A stretch of 62,954 nt of DNA from Halapricum hydrolyticum (GCA_025517565.1 JAOPKD010000016.1:1-62954), one strand, 5' to 3'. Positions 8,760-18,835 are shown, counted from the stretch's first letter. Program-made: numbers and translations. The notes: generated by a model not told the origin, from the letters alone.

Positions 8760-9308
8760 TCACTCCGGCGAGGACTGCCAGGTCCACCGCGACTCGACGT
8801 TGCGGTTCGCGAGCACGACCAGTTCGCCGCTGTCCAGTCGGAGCCGACTCTTGCGTAGCCCGATAGATTCGACTGTCCCGGTCACGGATTCAGTCGTAAC
8901 CGTGTCGCCGGGGTTGAAGTCTGGATCCCGCAGCAGGTACACGCCAGCGACCGTGTCGGCGATCATGTTCGACAGCGCATACGAGACGCCCAGCGCGATG
9001 AACCCGGCCGCGGTACCGAGGCTGGCGGCAATCGCGCCAAGCCCGAGGATACTCAAAAACGTCAGTCCGGCCCCGAACCACAGGAACACCACGACGATCA
9101 GCACGAACAGATCGGCGATCAGCGCCTGTCCGCCGTAGACCTGGCCGATCACCGACCGCAGGACGGCCGTCGCGATCTTGATACCGAGGTAAGCGATCAC
9201 GAGAAAGAGCAGTCCCGAAATTACTCGCGGGATCGCGCCAGCCAGGTCGGCTCGAAACGATTCGAGGATCGATTCGACAGTGATAGCCGCGATCGGTACG
9301 CCGAACAT
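8760..9308 (-). CDS. Small MscS-family mechanosensitive channel
   Basis: 182 residues with three membrane segments. The last is the Gly/Ala-rich pore helix [37 protein letters not shown] (shown in part, about residues 90-125), followed by a short beta domain with [11 protein letters not shown] and [14 protein letters not shown], typical of the MscS Lsm-like domain. The usual large C-terminal cage is absent, so this is a minimal form. It probably releases solutes on osmotic downshift. Confidence 0.85.
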   Translation of the reverse strand: MFGVPIAAITVESILESFRADLAGAIPRVISGLLFLVIAYLGIKIATAVLRSVIGQVYGGQALIADLFVLIVVVFLWFGAGLTFLSILGLGAIAASLGTAAGFIALGVSYALSNMIADTVAGVYLLRDPDFNPGDTVTTESVTGTVESIGLRKSRLRLDSGELVVLANRNVESRWTWQSSPE

Positions 9309-9461
9309 GCCAGTACATCACCCGCCAGCCGGATATGCGTAGTGCCGGCGCAGAGCAGTCAGTTCCCAAGGCGCGCCTCACGTCTGGATCGACGTCGATC
9401 GACCGTGGAGCGCGAACGACAGGCGACAGTATCATTACGCACACGCCCATGGGTTAGCACA

Positions 9462-10073
9462 ATGTCGGCAACGTGGAAACGCGATTTCGCCAGCGGCCTG
9501 ATCGTCCTCTTTCCGTTGCTGGTGACGATATTCGTACTCACCTGGCTATACAACCGGATCAAGCAGGTCCCGCTCCAGGGGGTGGTCGAGTCGGAACCAC
9601 TGCAGGTTCTGCTGACGATCGTCGTGTTCATACTGCTGGTGTTCGCGATCGGTTACCTCATGCGGACGGCCGTCGGATCGCTTCTCGAAGCCGGACTGGA
9701 CGACCTGATGAACCATCTGCCGGGGCTGCGCGTCATCTACAACGCCTCGAAGATGGCCGTCGAAACGGCCGTGGGAGGAACAGACGAATTACAAGCTCCG
9801 GTCAAGGTCGAAACCTGGAACGGGATGCGGATGACTGCGTTCAAGACGGGCCAGCTCGCGTCCGACGGGCGCGAGCTTCTCTTTCTGCCGACCGCACCGA
9901 ACATCACGACCGGATTCGTCATCGAGGTCGAACCCGACGAGTACGAGGAACTCGACGAGAGCGTCGAAGACGCGCTGACGCGGGTTCTCAGTGCCGGGTT
10001 CGGCGAGTCCAGCGACAACGAAGTCTCGCTGGACATCCCCGTCGAGAGAGTGAACGACAAGCAATCGGAGTAG
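9462..10073 (+). CDS. DUF502 family membrane protein
   Basis: 203 residues from ATG 9462. Two N-terminal membrane helices (about residues 12-32 and 48-68) are followed by the family segment DLMNHLPGLRVIYNASKM and a soluble domain with PTAPNITTGFVIEVE. The family is widespread in bacteria and plants (LIKE COV) but has no proven biochemistry. The frame is open back to 9342, but the earlier Met lies in Arg-rich non-membrane sequence unlike the family, so I use the later start. It ends in an acidic tail. Confidence 0.85.
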   Translation: MSATWKRDFASGLIVLFPLLVTIFVLTWLYNRIKQVPLQGVVESEPLQVLLTIVVFILLVFAIGYLMRTAVGSLLEAGLDDLMNHLPGLRVIYNASKMAVETAVGGTDELQAPVKVETWNGMRMTAFKTGQLASDGRELLFLPTAPNITTGFVIEVEPDEYEELDESVEDALTRVLSAGFGESSDNEVSLDIPVERVNDKQSE

Positions 10074-10153
10074 GCGGTGAGCAATCCGGCACTCACAGCG
10101 TGCCAGCCAGTCAATCAGTCGAGACGAGCGTGTGGCAGTTGATCAGCGATTCG

Positions 10154-11086
10154 TCAGACGAACGTGAACCAGCCTTCAGGCTGCCCGTCCTCGACGACCT
10201 CGAAGAAGCGCGTCTGGATCTCGTCGGTGACCGGGCCTTTCGTCCCGGCACCGATCTCGTTGTCGTCGACCGTCCGGATCGGCGTGATCTCCGCCGCCGT
10301 CCCGGAGAAGAACAGTTCGTCGGCGGTGTACAGCTCGCCCCGAGAGATCGTCGCGTCGTCGTGGACGGTATAGCCAAGCTCCTCCGCGAGTTCGATCACG
10401 GTCCGGCGAGTGATCCCGTCGAGGATCGACTCGGCGAGACCCGTCGTGTAGATCTCGCCGTCCCGGACCAGAAAGAGGTTCTCGCCGGGGCCCTCGGCGA
10501 CGTTGCCCTCCTTGTTGAGGACGATCGCCTCCTCGTAACCGTTGCCCTTGGCCTCGAGGCTGGCCAGCACGCTGTTGACGTACGTTCCCGTGGTCTTGGC
10601 GTTGGTCGGGATCTGACTCGAGGAGTACTTCCGCCACGAGGAGACCGCCACGTCGACGCCCTCTTCGAGGGCCTCCTCGCCCAGGTACGCGCCCCATGGC
10701 CAGACGGCGAGCGCGACCTGCACGGGCGACGCCTGGGGGTTCAGTCCCAGCGGTCCGTACCCGTAGAAGGCGATCGGCCGGATGTAACCCGACTGCAGAT
10801 CCTCACGGTCGATGAGTTCGCGCGTGGCCTCGTCGAGTTCGGCTTTCGTGTAGGGGATGTCGATGTCGTAGACCTTCGCAGAGTTGTACAGGCGATCGAG
10901 GTGTTCCTCCCAGCGGAAGATCGCCGGCCCCTGATCGGTGTCGTAACAGCGGACGCCCTCGAAGACGCCCGTCCCGTAGTGCAGCGCGTGGGTCAGGACG
11001 TGGATCTGCGCGTCCTCGAAGTCCACGAACTCGCCGTCGAGCCAGATCTCCTCGACCCCCTCGAACATCTCCGGTCGGTCACTCAT
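10154..11086 (-). CDS. ilvE: Branched-chain amino acid aminotransferase
   Basis: PLP enzyme, fold type IV, transferring the amino group between glutamate and Val/Leu/Ile. Visible motifs are ALHYGTGVFEGVRCYDT (about residues 34-50), the PLP-lysine region PTNAKTTGTYVNSVLAS, and EGPGENLFLV near 200. 310 residues from the MSDRPEMFEG start. An in-frame ATG 48 bases upstream would add an Arg-rich leader not seen in the family. A single-gene unit. Confidence 0.94.
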   Translation of the reverse strand: MSDRPEMFEGVEEIWLDGEFVDFEDAQIHVLTHALHYGTGVFEGVRCYDTDQGPAIFRWEEHLDRLYNSAKVYDIDIPYTKAELDEATRELIDREDLQSGYIRPIAFYGYGPLGLNPQASPVQVALAVWPWGAYLGEEALEEGVDVAVSSWRKYSSSQIPTNAKTTGTYVNSVLASLEAKGNGYEEAIVLNKEGNVAEGPGENLFLVRDGEIYTTGLAESILDGITRRTVIELAEELGYTVHDDATISRGELYTADELFFSGTAAEITPIRTVDDNEIGAGTKGPVTDEIQTRFFEVVEDGQPEGWFTFV

Positions 11087-11207
11087 CGGTCGACCCTCCA
11101 TCCGTCGTGCTATCGGCGTGCATACGTCCCCCAAAGAGGGGGACCGTTAAGAACGTTCACGGTCTCCGTCCGAGAGGAACTCTCCGAAGTACATCGGGCG
11201 TCACGGC

Positions 11208-12095
11208 CTACAGGTCGCGCCAGGAGTGGCGGGGCACCCAGTCCAGCAATTCGGCCGCCTTGTCCGTCTCGATCAGCGACTCGTGGCCCGCAAACTCCGC
11301 CCGCAGGTCGACATCTGGATAGCGCTCGGCGACGACTTCGGCGGTCGGCGTCTCGCAACTCGTGTCAGGGGCCGACAGGAAGACCGATTCGTGGCCCGTG
11401 AAGTCGGCCTCGACGGCCAGCCGGATCGCGCGGACGGCGTCGTCGATGTCGAGATACGAAAAGAGAGTGTTGTGATCGGCGTGCATCCGACCCGCCGCCT
11501 CGATCCCCGGCAGGCGACGGTCGGCCTCGAGGAAGGTCTCTCGTTGCGTCTCGCGGTCAGTCACCCACGGGAAGCGCAGCGAGGTGATCGTCCTCGGCGA
11601 GCCGTCGCGTCGGCCGAACCCGTCGGCGACCAGTTCCAGGGCCTGCTTGCCCATTCCGTAGGCATTGGACGGTTCGAGCGGGACTGATTCGTCGATCGGC
11701 AGATACGGAGGCGAGATCAGGTCGGGTTCGAAGCCCGCGCCCATCGCGCTCAGACTCGACGCCAGCACGACCGTCTCGACGCCCAGTTCCTGGGCCGTAT
11801 CGAGGACGTGGTAGGTGCTCATCGCGTTGCTCTCGAAGACGGCGTGTCCCGGCTCGTGGTCGGGCGTCGGGATCATCCCGAGGTGAACGACCGCGTCGGG
11901 GTCGACCGTCGAAAGCGCCGCCGAGACCGCGTCGAAATCAGTGAGGTTCACCCGTCGGTAGTCGGCCTCGGGGCTGCCCTCGGGCTCCCCGCGGTTGCAG
12001 TTGACCGTGTGGTAGCCGTGCTCGTTCAGTGCCGCCAGCGCGGCCCGGCCGATCGTGCCGCTGCCGCCAGTGACGACAATCGTCTCGACGGACAT
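11208..12095 (-). CDS. NAD(P)-dependent epimerase/dehydratase (extended SDR)
   Basis: 295 residues from MSVETIVVTGG. The Rossmann motif TGGSGTIGRAA lies near residue 8. The YxxxK catalytic pair is AYGMGKQALE (about residue 150), and the Ser equivalent lies in VLASSLSAMG. The C-terminal half has the substrate region typical of UDP-sugar epimerases, but the sugar cannot be assigned. The start is chosen because upstream sequence in the same frame is Arg-rich and the beta-strand begins right after MSVE. Confidence 0.85.
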   Translation of the reverse strand: MSVETIVVTGGSGTIGRAALAALNEHGYHTVNCNRGEPEGSPEADYRRVNLTDFDAVSAALSTVDPDAVVHLGMIPTPDHEPGHAVFESNAMSTYHVLDTAQELGVETVVLASSLSAMGAGFEPDLISPPYLPIDESVPLEPSNAYGMGKQALELVADGFGRRDGSPRTITSLRFPWVTDRETQRETFLEADRRLPGIEAAGRMHADHNTLFSYLDIDDAVRAIRLAVEADFTGHESVFLSAPDTSCETPTAEVVAERYPDVDLRAEFAGHESLIETDKAAELLDWVPRHSWRDL

Positions 12096-12265
12096 GCCCG
12101 ACCCACGAGCGCCGGCGGAAAGAGACTGCCGGCCGACTGTTCCCGGAGACTGTTCAGAAAGAACATATTTTACATCATTCCGACCGACGACAAGCGGATC
12201 GTCCCATCGGTCTCGACGTCGGTAAGAAGTCGATAACAATACACACGAAGAAACTACTGCGTGGC

Positions 12266-12436
12266 ATGGATAGGACCGGTGACCGCGGGAATAACGACCT
12301 CCCGCTCGGAGAGTGTCCGGACTGTCAGGCGACAGTTCCGCGGGAGAACCTGCTGATTCGGTACGTCCCGCGGGAGGGCTGGCCGCGCATTCTCGCCGAG
12401 TGTTCGGAGTGTGAGACGGCGGTCTCGCCGGAGTGA
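12266..12436 (+). CDS. Small zinc-finger-like protein
   Basis: 56 residues with two CxxC pairs: CPDC at about 17-20 and CSEC at about 46-49, flanking RENLLIRYVPREGWPRILAE. The spacing suits one structural zinc site. The ATG begins 170 bases after the divergent epimerase start. The function is unknown; small C4 proteins like this are frequent in haloarchaea and many affect regulation, but nothing here shows a target. Confidence 0.7.
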   Translation: MDRTGDRGNNDLPLGECPDCQATVPRENLLIRYVPREGWPRILAECSECETAVSPE

Positions 12437-12476
12437 TACTAGATGGCTTCCGCGCTGTAGCCGCAGTGACGCGGCG

Positions 12477-13151
12477 TTATCCAAGCCGTTCGATCAGATC
12501 ACGACCTTCGACGTAGACGAGGTCGTGCCCGGTGGCGTAGGCCCGGGCGTCCGCTGGCGAGAGAGCGCGGCCGGTCTCGTCGTCGAGCATCTCGCAGACG
12601 ACGACCGCCGGCGGGAGATCGGCGGCCTCGGCGAGTGCGAGTCCGAGTTCGGTGTGGCCCTTGCGGTCATCGAGCAGTTCGGGCGCGGCCCGCAGCAGGT
12701 GGACGTGCCCCGGCGATCGGAAGTTCTCGGCGAAGTCGAAGCGTCCGGGGTCGGCGGCGGCCTCGGCCAGTTCGGTGATCGTCAGCGCGCGGTCCTCGTC
12801 GGTGATCCCGGTGTAGGTGTCCCGGTGGTTGACCGTCAGCGAGAACGACGACCGCTCGTCGTAGCCCAGCTCGTGATCCGCGGCGGTCGGGTGGTCGATG
12901 AGGTCCTGCGAGAACGGCAGGTCGAACGCCTCGGCGACCCCATCCGAGAGGGCGACGCAGATCAGCCCGCCGGCGTCGTTTCGCATCCGAGCGACGGCAT
13001 CGGAATCAACCGCACCGGCGGGATAGACCATGTCGGTCTCACCTTCCCTGTCGGCAGCGTCGTGGACGAGTACCGGTTCGCCCTCGCGGAACGCTGCGAT
13101 CGCCTGGTCGATACTGGTCGCTCCGCCGGTGGTATCGTTACTCGTGGACAT
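12477..13151 (-). CDS. ribB: 3,4-dihydroxy-2-butanone 4-phosphate synthase
   Basis: Converts ribulose 5-phosphate to the four-carbon precursor of riboflavin. 224 residues. Conserved blocks are [13 protein letters not shown] (about 34-46, Mg and substrate binding), [20 protein letters not shown] and [10 protein letters not shown], with [24 protein letters not shown] near the C-terminus. There is no fused GTP cyclohydrolase II domain, as usual in archaea. It overlaps rbkR by 14 bases, forming a riboflavin operon. Confidence 0.95.
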   Translation of the reverse strand: MSTSNDTTGGATSIDQAIAAFREGEPVLVHDAADREGETDMVYPAGAVDSDAVARMRNDAGGLICVALSDGVAEAFDLPFSQDLIDHPTAADHELGYDERSSFSLTVNHRDTYTGITDEDRALTITELAEAAADPGRFDFAENFRSPGHVHLLRAAPELLDDRKGHTELGLALAEAADLPPAVVVCEMLDDETGRALSPADARAYATGHDLVYVEGRDLIERLG

Positions 13152-13833
13152 GGATCGTGAGGTGGTCGCCGTCGTCGGCGTCGAACCGGTCGCGCAGTTT
13201 CTCCGGTGCGATCAGTTCGAGCTGGTCGTCGCCGTGATGCGTTCGCTCGGGCGCGATGACGTGGGCACCGTCGTACGTTCCCGCCTCGAACTCGATGGTC
13301 GCCGGGTAGCAGTAGGCCGGTCCGTAGGTGCGTTCGTCGTCTTCCCAGCCCTCGATCTCGATCGGATCGAGTGCATCCATCCGCGCCCGTGCGCGAACGC
13401 TCTCGACGTCGAGGTCGACGTTCAGTGTCCCCGCGTACGGCTCGTAACCGAGCTTCTGTTCGAACTGGCGCATGTATCCCGGCAGCGTGATGTAGTGGCC
13501 GCCCTCGTGCATCCCGCTGGTCAGCCGCCCCGTCAGCGTCACACCGACCTGTGACTCGAAGATCCGCTGGTAGTGAGCGTACTCCCGCTGGAGGAGGGCC
13601 TCGCCCTCGCGAGTCACCGACACCCACTGTCCGTCGCTGACGATCTCGCGCTCGAGCATGCCGGCGTCTTCGAGGCTCTGGAGACGTCGTGAAGCCGTCT
13701 GATTCGACACGTCGAGCTTGCCGGACAGGCCCGCACAGGAGACTTTCGCCTCGCCGTCGAGTGCGCCGGCCAGAGCCAGCACTTTCAGCGTCCGGAGTTC
13801 GTCGTACCCGATCACCCGTCCCGACAGTTCCAT
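13138..13833 (-). CDS. rbkR: CTP-dependent riboflavin kinase fused to HTH regulator (RbkR)
   Basis: 231 residues. Residues about 5-90 are a winged helix ([26 protein letters not shown]). The rest is the archaeal CTP-dependent riboflavin kinase fold, with [29 protein letters not shown] and the acidic/Arg segments near 150. Family knowledge: RbkR both makes FMN and regulates riboflavin genes. Here it overlaps ribB, its expected target. I start at MELSGRVIG (ATG 13833); an ATG 33 bases upstream is possible. Confidence 0.92.
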   Translation of the reverse strand: MELSGRVIGYDELRTLKVLALAGALDGEAKVSCAGLSGKLDVSNQTASRRLQSLEDAGMLEREIVSDGQWVSVTREGEALLQREYAHYQRIFESQVGVTLTGRLTSGMHEGGHYITLPGYMRQFEQKLGYEPYAGTLNVDLDVESVRARARMDALDPIEIEGWEDDERTYGPAYCYPATIEFEAGTYDGAHVIAPERTHHGDDQLELIAPEKLRDRFDADDGDHLTIHVHE

Positions 13834-13969
13834 ACCCGAAACTGGGATATCCTGGCTGATAAGCATACCGACTATTGTACGCGTCCCAAAATTGGAATGG
13901 AGAACCGTGAAGATACGCCGGGCGAGCACCGGATCATCGGGTGGACACTGGATCCCCGAGAGGCGAGCG

Positions 13970-14953
13970 TCACTGTGAGGATTCGGCGAGCGGATCGCCC
14001 GCCCAGAAGTCGCTGTCCTTCTGCAGTTTCGGGACCCAGGTGTCCGAGTCGGTCGCGAGCATGGCAACCCGGGAGTCAGGCACGTCCACGAGGTGGTCGT
14101 GTTCGGGCAGGAACCCGCGGACCTCGCGTGCGAACGCGACGACATCGTCGTGATCGAGCATCGACGAGCGATCGAGACGACTCCGGGAATGGCCGACGTG
14201 CATGTAGGCTTTCAGTTCGAGAAAGTCGGCGTCGGCGCGGTCGACCATCGCGGCGTACCACGCGGGACGGGAGTCGTTCTCGCCGCCCACGAGGGTCGTC
14301 CGGATCACCGTCCGGGTGTCGTCTTTCCCGGCGAGCACGTCCAGCGTCTCGATCAGCCGCTCCCAGAGATCGTCCTCGGCGGGCTTGACAGTCTCCTCGA
14401 AGGTCTTGCGGTCGGGCGCATCGACAGAGACGTACAGTTGGGTGGGGTCACACCGTTCGAGCATCTCCGGTTTCGTGCCGTTCGAGACCAGGAACGTCGT
14501 GATATCCCGGTCGTGAAACTCCTCGATGAGTTCCGGCAGGTGCGGGTAGAGGGTGGGTTCGCCATCGAGCGATATGGCGACGTGACGCGGCTCCATCGCC
14601 TGCTCGAAGACTTCCCGCGGGACGTCGTCGTGGCCGCCGTAGCCCGACAGGAGCTTCCGCTGGAGTTCGATCGTGGCGTCGGCGACCGCCGCGGGATCGT
14701 CCCACTCGACGTCACCGAGTTCGTATGCGTGGCCGGCGTGATCGCGCCAGCAGAACACGCAGCGCTCGTTGCACTTGACAACCGGCGTCATCTGCATGCA
14801 GCGGTGGCTCTCGATGCCGTAAAACGCGTATTTATAGCAACGATCATTCGATACAAGTGCATTATCCGTCCACCCACACGTCTGCACCGCAGTATGGTTG
14901 ACGCTGTGGTACTCTGGATCGTCAACCTGTTTCGGCCCGTCCGAATCGCTCAT
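13970..14953 (-). CDS. taw1: tRNA 4-demethylwyosine synthase, chimeric 5' end
   Basis: Radical-SAM enzyme (TYW1/Taw1) that makes the tricyclic wyosine precursor at G37 of tRNA-Phe. 327 residues. The cluster motif CNERCVFC has Cys61, Cys65 and Cys68, followed by [11 protein letters not shown] and [11 protein letters not shown]. The catalytic part is chromosomal. The first 43-44 codons and all upstream sequence lie to the right of the attL core (14823-14833) and therefore belong to the integrated element. The displaced native 5' end survives at 28091-28225, and 32 of the first 43 residues match between the two. The gene is intact and presumably active, expressed from element DNA. Confidence 0.93.
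   Translation of the reverse strand: MSDSDGPKQVDDPEYHSVNHTAVQTCGWTDNALVSNDRCYKYAFYGIESHRCMQMTPVVKCNERCVFCWRDHAGHAYELGDVEWDDPAAVADATIELQRKLLSGYGGHDDVPREVFEQAMEPRHVAISLDGEPTLYPHLPELIEEFHDRDITTFLVSNGTKPEMLERCDPTQLYVSVDAPDRKTFEETVKPAEDDLWERLIETLDVLAGKDDTRTVIRTTLVGGENDSRPAWYAAMVDRADADFLELKAYMHVGHSRSRLDRSSMLDHDDVVAFAREVRGFLPEHDHLVDVPDSRVAMLATDSDTWVPKLQKDSDFWAGDPLAESSQ
14823..14833. other. attL core within taw1
   Basis: AACGCGTATTT, reading on the coding strand as codons for Lys-Tyr-Ala-Phe at residues 41-44 of Taw1. Identity to the right copy stops immediately on both sides except for chance and homologous taw1 bases, which places the crossover here. Confidence 0.9.
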
Positions 14954-15114
14954 AGGCCAGTCAACAACGTGGATACGCAAAAGCAATCTGGTAGGGGAAC
15001 GGGGGAAAGGATCGGTTCGTGGGGGATAGCCACGCGAGGGTGGCACCGGCAAATGCACAGTCGGGGTGTATAATTCCTTCGAGATTCGTCCGGAGAAAGC
15101 AGACTGCCGCGTGG
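14954..15114. other. Element left-end intergenic region with long inverted repeat
   Basis: No gene is seen. ATAGCCACGCG (15026-15036) is repeated inverted and perfectly as CGCGTGGCTAT (15108-15118), spanning 93 bases and just reaching the primase stop codon. Between the arms, on the minus strand, GAATTATACAC (about 15066-15076) is a TATA-like box that could drive taw1 from within the element, giving a long leader. The inverted repeat could also fold as a terminator or bind an excision factor. Confidence 0.5.
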
Positions 15115-16197
15115 CTATACCTGCAGCGCCTTCAGGAATTGCTCGCGTTCTTCGTCGTCGCTCTCTGCCTTAGCATACAGACCGTGCAGGTCTGCAGGCT
15201 TTTCTTCATACCGTGGGATACTCGCGCCGCGTTCTCGAAGGCGCTGCACCGCTTTCCAGTAGTCTTCTCCACTGGGGTAGTCTGACGGACTGGTAATTAT
15301 CCGCTCTTCAACTGCCACAAGCGCCAGAGCGTCCATGTAGTGCTCGCCGTCCCGATCCATCCAGATTTCATTATCCGGTAGCCACGCTAGTCCGGTCCCT
15401 GATTCGCTCTTCCGATACGCCGGATCATAGTCAATAACGCCGCTGTCCCGCTCGCGCGTTTCAGTCGATTTCAGCCTAAGATCCGATTCACCCACACTCT
15501 GGATTGCCTTCGAGAGTTCGTCAATATCGTCTGTCGTCTCAACATCGTCAAATTCGCTGTTGTCAATATCCGGCGTCTCTATGGGTGTGTTGTTCGTGGG
15601 TGTTGTCGTGGTAAACCGGCGTGAAAGACGGCGAATCCAGTAGTCGCACTCTGTGACTTCCCGATTGCTACGATTCAGCCATGTGCCGGTGACTGCCGTA
15701 AATCGCTTGCCGTCGTACACTTCTATCTCGGCGTTCGGGAAGTCTGGATGTGCTGGCAGGTCGTCTTGAATCGTCTTCACGCCGTCCGGCAGTTCCCCAA
15801 CGCCATAGATGTGGATACCACTACCGGACACAGAGAGATCGGCGTAGCTGTCCATCCGGTCAACCAGCATTAGCGCGAATGGGTGGACTTCACCCGTCTC
15901 TGTATCAACCACGTCGTCTAGATCCACCAAGAAAACCGGATCGGCTGGCTCTTGATAGGCGTCACCCTGTCGCTGCACGACAAAGCCAACGCCTTCCAGT
16001 TCCGGGTGCATATCTCCCCACTTCTTTGCCGTCTCATAGTCGGTGAAGTTCTCCGGATCGGACCAACTGTACTCATTCTCGGCGTCAGACCACGGGCTGA
16101 AGGGTTGCTTCCGTCCATCAATGTACTCCCACGTCACCCACGACTCAAAGCCGGTGAGAACGAACGGATAGGCACCCTCGACTATTTTCAGAGTCAT
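15115..16197 (-). CDS. Primase-polymerase-like replication protein
   Basis: 360 residues. The N-terminal 200 residues fit the bifunctional primase-polymerase (AEP) fold: DPVFLVDLDDVVD with Asp92 and Asp94 as the metal-binding pair, then SVSGSGIHIYGVGELP (about 122-137) with the conserved SGxGxH, and a later IEVYDGKRFTAVTGTWL block. The C-terminal region has an acidic linker and a domain ending in KALQV. Last gene of the overlapping replication operon; its ATG overlaps the helicase stop (ATGA). Confidence 0.75.
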   Translation of the reverse strand: MTLKIVEGAYPFVLTGFESWVTWEYIDGRKQPFSPWSDAENEYSWSDPENFTDYETAKKWGDMHPELEGVGFVVQRQGDAYQEPADPVFLVDLDDVVDTETGEVHPFALMLVDRMDSYADLSVSGSGIHIYGVGELPDGVKTIQDDLPAHPDFPNAEIEVYDGKRFTAVTGTWLNRSNREVTECDYWIRRLSRRFTTTTPTNNTPIETPDIDNSEFDDVETTDDIDELSKAIQSVGESDLRLKSTETRERDSGVIDYDPAYRKSESGTGLAWLPDNEIWMDRDGEHYMDALALVAVEERIITSPSDYPSGEDYWKAVQRLRERGASIPRYEEKPADLHGLYAKAESDDEEREQFLKALQV

Positions 16198-17843
16198 GCT
16201 ATCACCCGACGTTTGATGTATTCAATCGGTGGGGCAATCGGCCCGTCAAAGAATGTCTCAATGATGTGCAGTTCTTCGCTGGCTCGCGTTGCCCCGACGT
16301 AGTAGGTCCGGTGTTCCTCTGCCGCGTGGTCGTCGTTCCGGTGATACCGCTGCACACTTCGCGTGCTCGTACTGGCGAATAGGTAGACTGCCGGTGCCTC
16401 AAGCCCTTTCGCCGTGTGGAATGTCCCAACACGGACTTCCTCTGGCGTCAGACTCGCGGGCGCTTCGAGGGCATTCACCAAGGCCGTGAGCTTCCACTGT
16501 GGGATATCAAGCCGTTGTGCTGTTTCCAGTGGCGTCAAGTCCTCAAAGGCCGGTCTGACCGCTTCAGCACCGATCAACCCACCCATACCGTTGCCCAACT
16601 GTTTCGTTCGTTCCTGGCCGTCCGGTAGGGCCTTGAGCACTTGCCGGACGTTTGACTTCGCAAACTGCTGGCGGTCGTTTCGCCAAGATTCGAGGAAGGC
16701 GAGATATTGGCCCATTTCATCGTCCCATAGCCCCTGACGCTTGCCGAGAGTTTCAAACGGTACGCCAGTCCCCTGCAGCACATTCATCACCCGGCGAAGG
16801 TGGTAGTTCGTCCGGGTGAGCAACATGACTGAAGGCGTCCGGTCGTACTGGCTTGCTGTCTCTATCACGGCGTCTCGAAGGCCGAACCGATCCCGTACAT
16901 CCAGCCATTCAACCGTGCCACCGTCGTCTTTGCCACTGAAGCCTCTGCCGTCCGTCTGTGGGTGGCTGTCCAATATCTGCCGGGCTATCTGTGCTACCTC
17001 TTCCGGACACCGATAGGACTCTTTCAACGTCTCTGTCTCTGCTACGTCCGTCTCTTCAAAGTACAGCGGTGTCCCGCCACGAAACGAATAGATAGACTGG
17101 TTCGGATCACCGCTAATGTAGATTCGCTTCATCTGGCCCGAACCACGCCACTGCTTGAACAGTTTGTACTCAATCGGAGCCAAGTCTTGGAACTCGTCGA
17201 TCAACAGCACATCCACATTCGGCACTAAGTTCCGCTCTATCGCTTCCTGCAGATAGTCACCGTGCTCGAATAGCCGATCATCGAAGGCGGTTCGCTTGAA
17301 ACTGTCCCACTCTTCCAGCAGTGTTTCAACACGGTCGCCCGGGATTCGGATATCAACCGGAGCTGTCCGCCACTGTTCTGGCGGCTTGAATGTCTGCCGC
17401 AGGTAGTCATTGATAGCGAACAGTTTGTTTCCGGTCTGTTCGGTCTGTTTCTCACCGGAAAGCAACTTTCGAGGATTCGCGGTGTCCGGATCGTACCCCA
17501 TAGCGTGCCGGTCGCAAAACTCTTGGAACGGATCGGTTTCATCGTCCTTGAACCCACCCTGTTGAATCACCACATCGTCAATATCGCCATCTATCACGTC
17601 GTGGCGAAGGCAGAGCGACAACGCCAGTCCGTGCACCGTCTTCGCGCGCTTTTTCACATCGTCGTCTTCCGGAAACACATCAACTAACTCTGGCTTCACG
17701 TCCGCTCTGCCGGATGTCGTGAAATTCAGCCACCAGAACCCTGTTGGACCGACACCCTTTCGCTTCTCTTCCCGGAGTTTCCGCTTGAGAGTCGTCGTCT
17801 TCCCTGCACCGGGTGAGCCGTCAATCTTCAGCACTTCAGTCAT
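16194..17843 (-). CDS. Superfamily 1 (UvrD/Rep-like) helicase
   Basis: 549 residues. Walker A is GSPGAGKTTTL at residues 9-19 and Walker B is LLIDEFQDLAP near 217. YISGDPNQSIYSFRGG is motif III, LKESYRCPEEVA is motif IV and VGTFHTAKGLEAPAVYLF is motif V. The C-terminal motif VI is YYVGATRASEELHI. It is shorter than chromosomal UvrD, lacking large 1B/2B insertions. It probably unwinds element DNA with the adjacent primase. ATGA overlaps on both sides indicate translational coupling. Confidence 0.88.
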   Translation of the reverse strand: MTEVLKIDGSPGAGKTTTLKRKLREEKRKGVGPTGFWWLNFTTSGRADVKPELVDVFPEDDDVKKRAKTVHGLALSLCLRHDVIDGDIDDVVIQQGGFKDDETDPFQEFCDRHAMGYDPDTANPRKLLSGEKQTEQTGNKLFAINDYLRQTFKPPEQWRTAPVDIRIPGDRVETLLEEWDSFKRTAFDDRLFEHGDYLQEAIERNLVPNVDVLLIDEFQDLAPIEYKLFKQWRGSGQMKRIYISGDPNQSIYSFRGGTPLYFEETDVAETETLKESYRCPEEVAQIARQILDSHPQTDGRGFSGKDDGGTVEWLDVRDRFGLRDAVIETASQYDRTPSVMLLTRTNYHLRRVMNVLQGTGVPFETLGKRQGLWDDEMGQYLAFLESWRNDRQQFAKSNVRQVLKALPDGQERTKQLGNGMGGLIGAEAVRPAFEDLTPLETAQRLDIPQWKLTALVNALEAPASLTPEEVRVGTFHTAKGLEAPAVYLFASTSTRSVQRYHRNDDHAAEEHRTYYVGATRASEELHIIETFFDGPIAPPIEYIKRRVIA

Positions 17844-18835
17844 GGTTTCACCTCTGACGTGGCTGCTTCACTTCCAGGGTGGCTATCGTCCGGATCAATC
17901 CCCACCGCTGCAGGCTTGAAAGCCCACACGCGAAGGCGTCCGTTGTCTGTCCATGACCGTGGCCGAATCTGACCGTGCAGCACACCCGACGACTTGAGTT
18001 TCTTGACCAACTCTGACTTGTCTGCCAGCGTCAGACTCACCGCTTCCATTTGATCGAGGAAGAAATCGTCTGTGACCCACACGACAGGCATACCAGGCTC
18101 TATATCCAGGCGGGTGCCGGTTGCCCCTTCGCCGTCGCTGTCAACCCACGCTGTTCGTGGGGAGTTCTCAATGTCGTCTCTGTTCGGCGTTGGCTGGATT
18201 GAATCAGCCAAGAAGTCCAAGAACCGCTCGGCAATCACGTCTTGCCCCGACTGTTCGACTTCCGCAGTGACTTCTTTGTGGTCGGCCCAGTAATCGGCTA
18301 TCGCTTCCCAGTCGTCGCTTGTGACTTCCGCCCGTTCGCCGTAGAAATTGTGGGCAATCTTGTTCATCAACTCGCCAGCGGCGTCATTGACCAACACACC
18401 CACGTCAAACTGTAGATCGCCCGTCTGACCACGAAAATCCAGCGTGACGTGCAGCGTTGTGTTTTCGTCCGGTGCCGGGCGGATTTCAACCGGCGTATGC
18501 GTCCCCTCGATAATCTCTTTCGCGTCCGGACCGACCAAGTGCACGTCGTCAAGTTGCTTCTTGAGTTCCTGCAGCCAGTCGTGCACATCTTCGCGGATAG
18601 CGTCCGGGTTTAGCGTCTCTGCCTCCTTTGACAATTCGTCCCGAATCCAGTTCGCCACAGTCGCCCGCTGTTGGCGTGGATACTGGCCCGAATCAAAGAC
18701 TCGCTGATAGCGCCGTATGTCAAGATCGGTGCCGTCGTGCCGGACGGTGATATCAAACGTGTTCGTTGCCACCACTTCGAGGCGGATTGTTACGGCACCG
18801 CCAGCGAATGACTCTTCATAGCTCGCTTCGGTCAT
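17840..18835 (-). CDS. Unknown protein of the element replication operon
   Basis: 331 residues from ATG 18833-18835, which overlaps the preceding small gene's stop. No family is recognised. It is acidic, with no membrane segment and no Cys-based metal site. A helical part (about residues 70-125, WLQELKKQLDDVHLVG) is followed by a beta-rich part (PVEIRPAPDENTTLHVTLDF) and a C-terminal segment resembling a small winged domain (LADKSELVKKLKSSGVLHGQIRPRSW). Its position directly before helicase and primase suggests an initiator, loader or DNA-binding role; this is inference from context only. Confidence 0.75.
   Translation of the reverse strand: MTEASYEESFAGGAVTIRLEVVATNTFDITVRHDGTDLDIRRYQRVFDSGQYPRQQRATVANWIRDELSKEAETLNPDAIREDVHDWLQELKKQLDDVHLVGPDAKEIIEGTHTPVEIRPAPDENTTLHVTLDFRGQTGDLQFDVGVLVNDAAGELMNKIAHNFYGERAEVTSDDWEAIADYWADHKEVTAEVEQSGQDVIAERFLDFLADSIQPTPNRDDIENSPRTAWVDSDGEGATGTRLDIEPGMPVVWVTDDFFLDQMEAVSLTLADKSELVKKLKSSGVLHGQIRPRSWTDNGRLRVWAFKPAAVGIDPDDSHPGSEAATSEVKP

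Noticed and set aside
9473..11401. 642-codon plus-strand frame across DUF502 and ilvE
   Set aside because: It runs antisense to ilvE and out of phase with DUF502; composition is Arg/Asp-rich without any motif.
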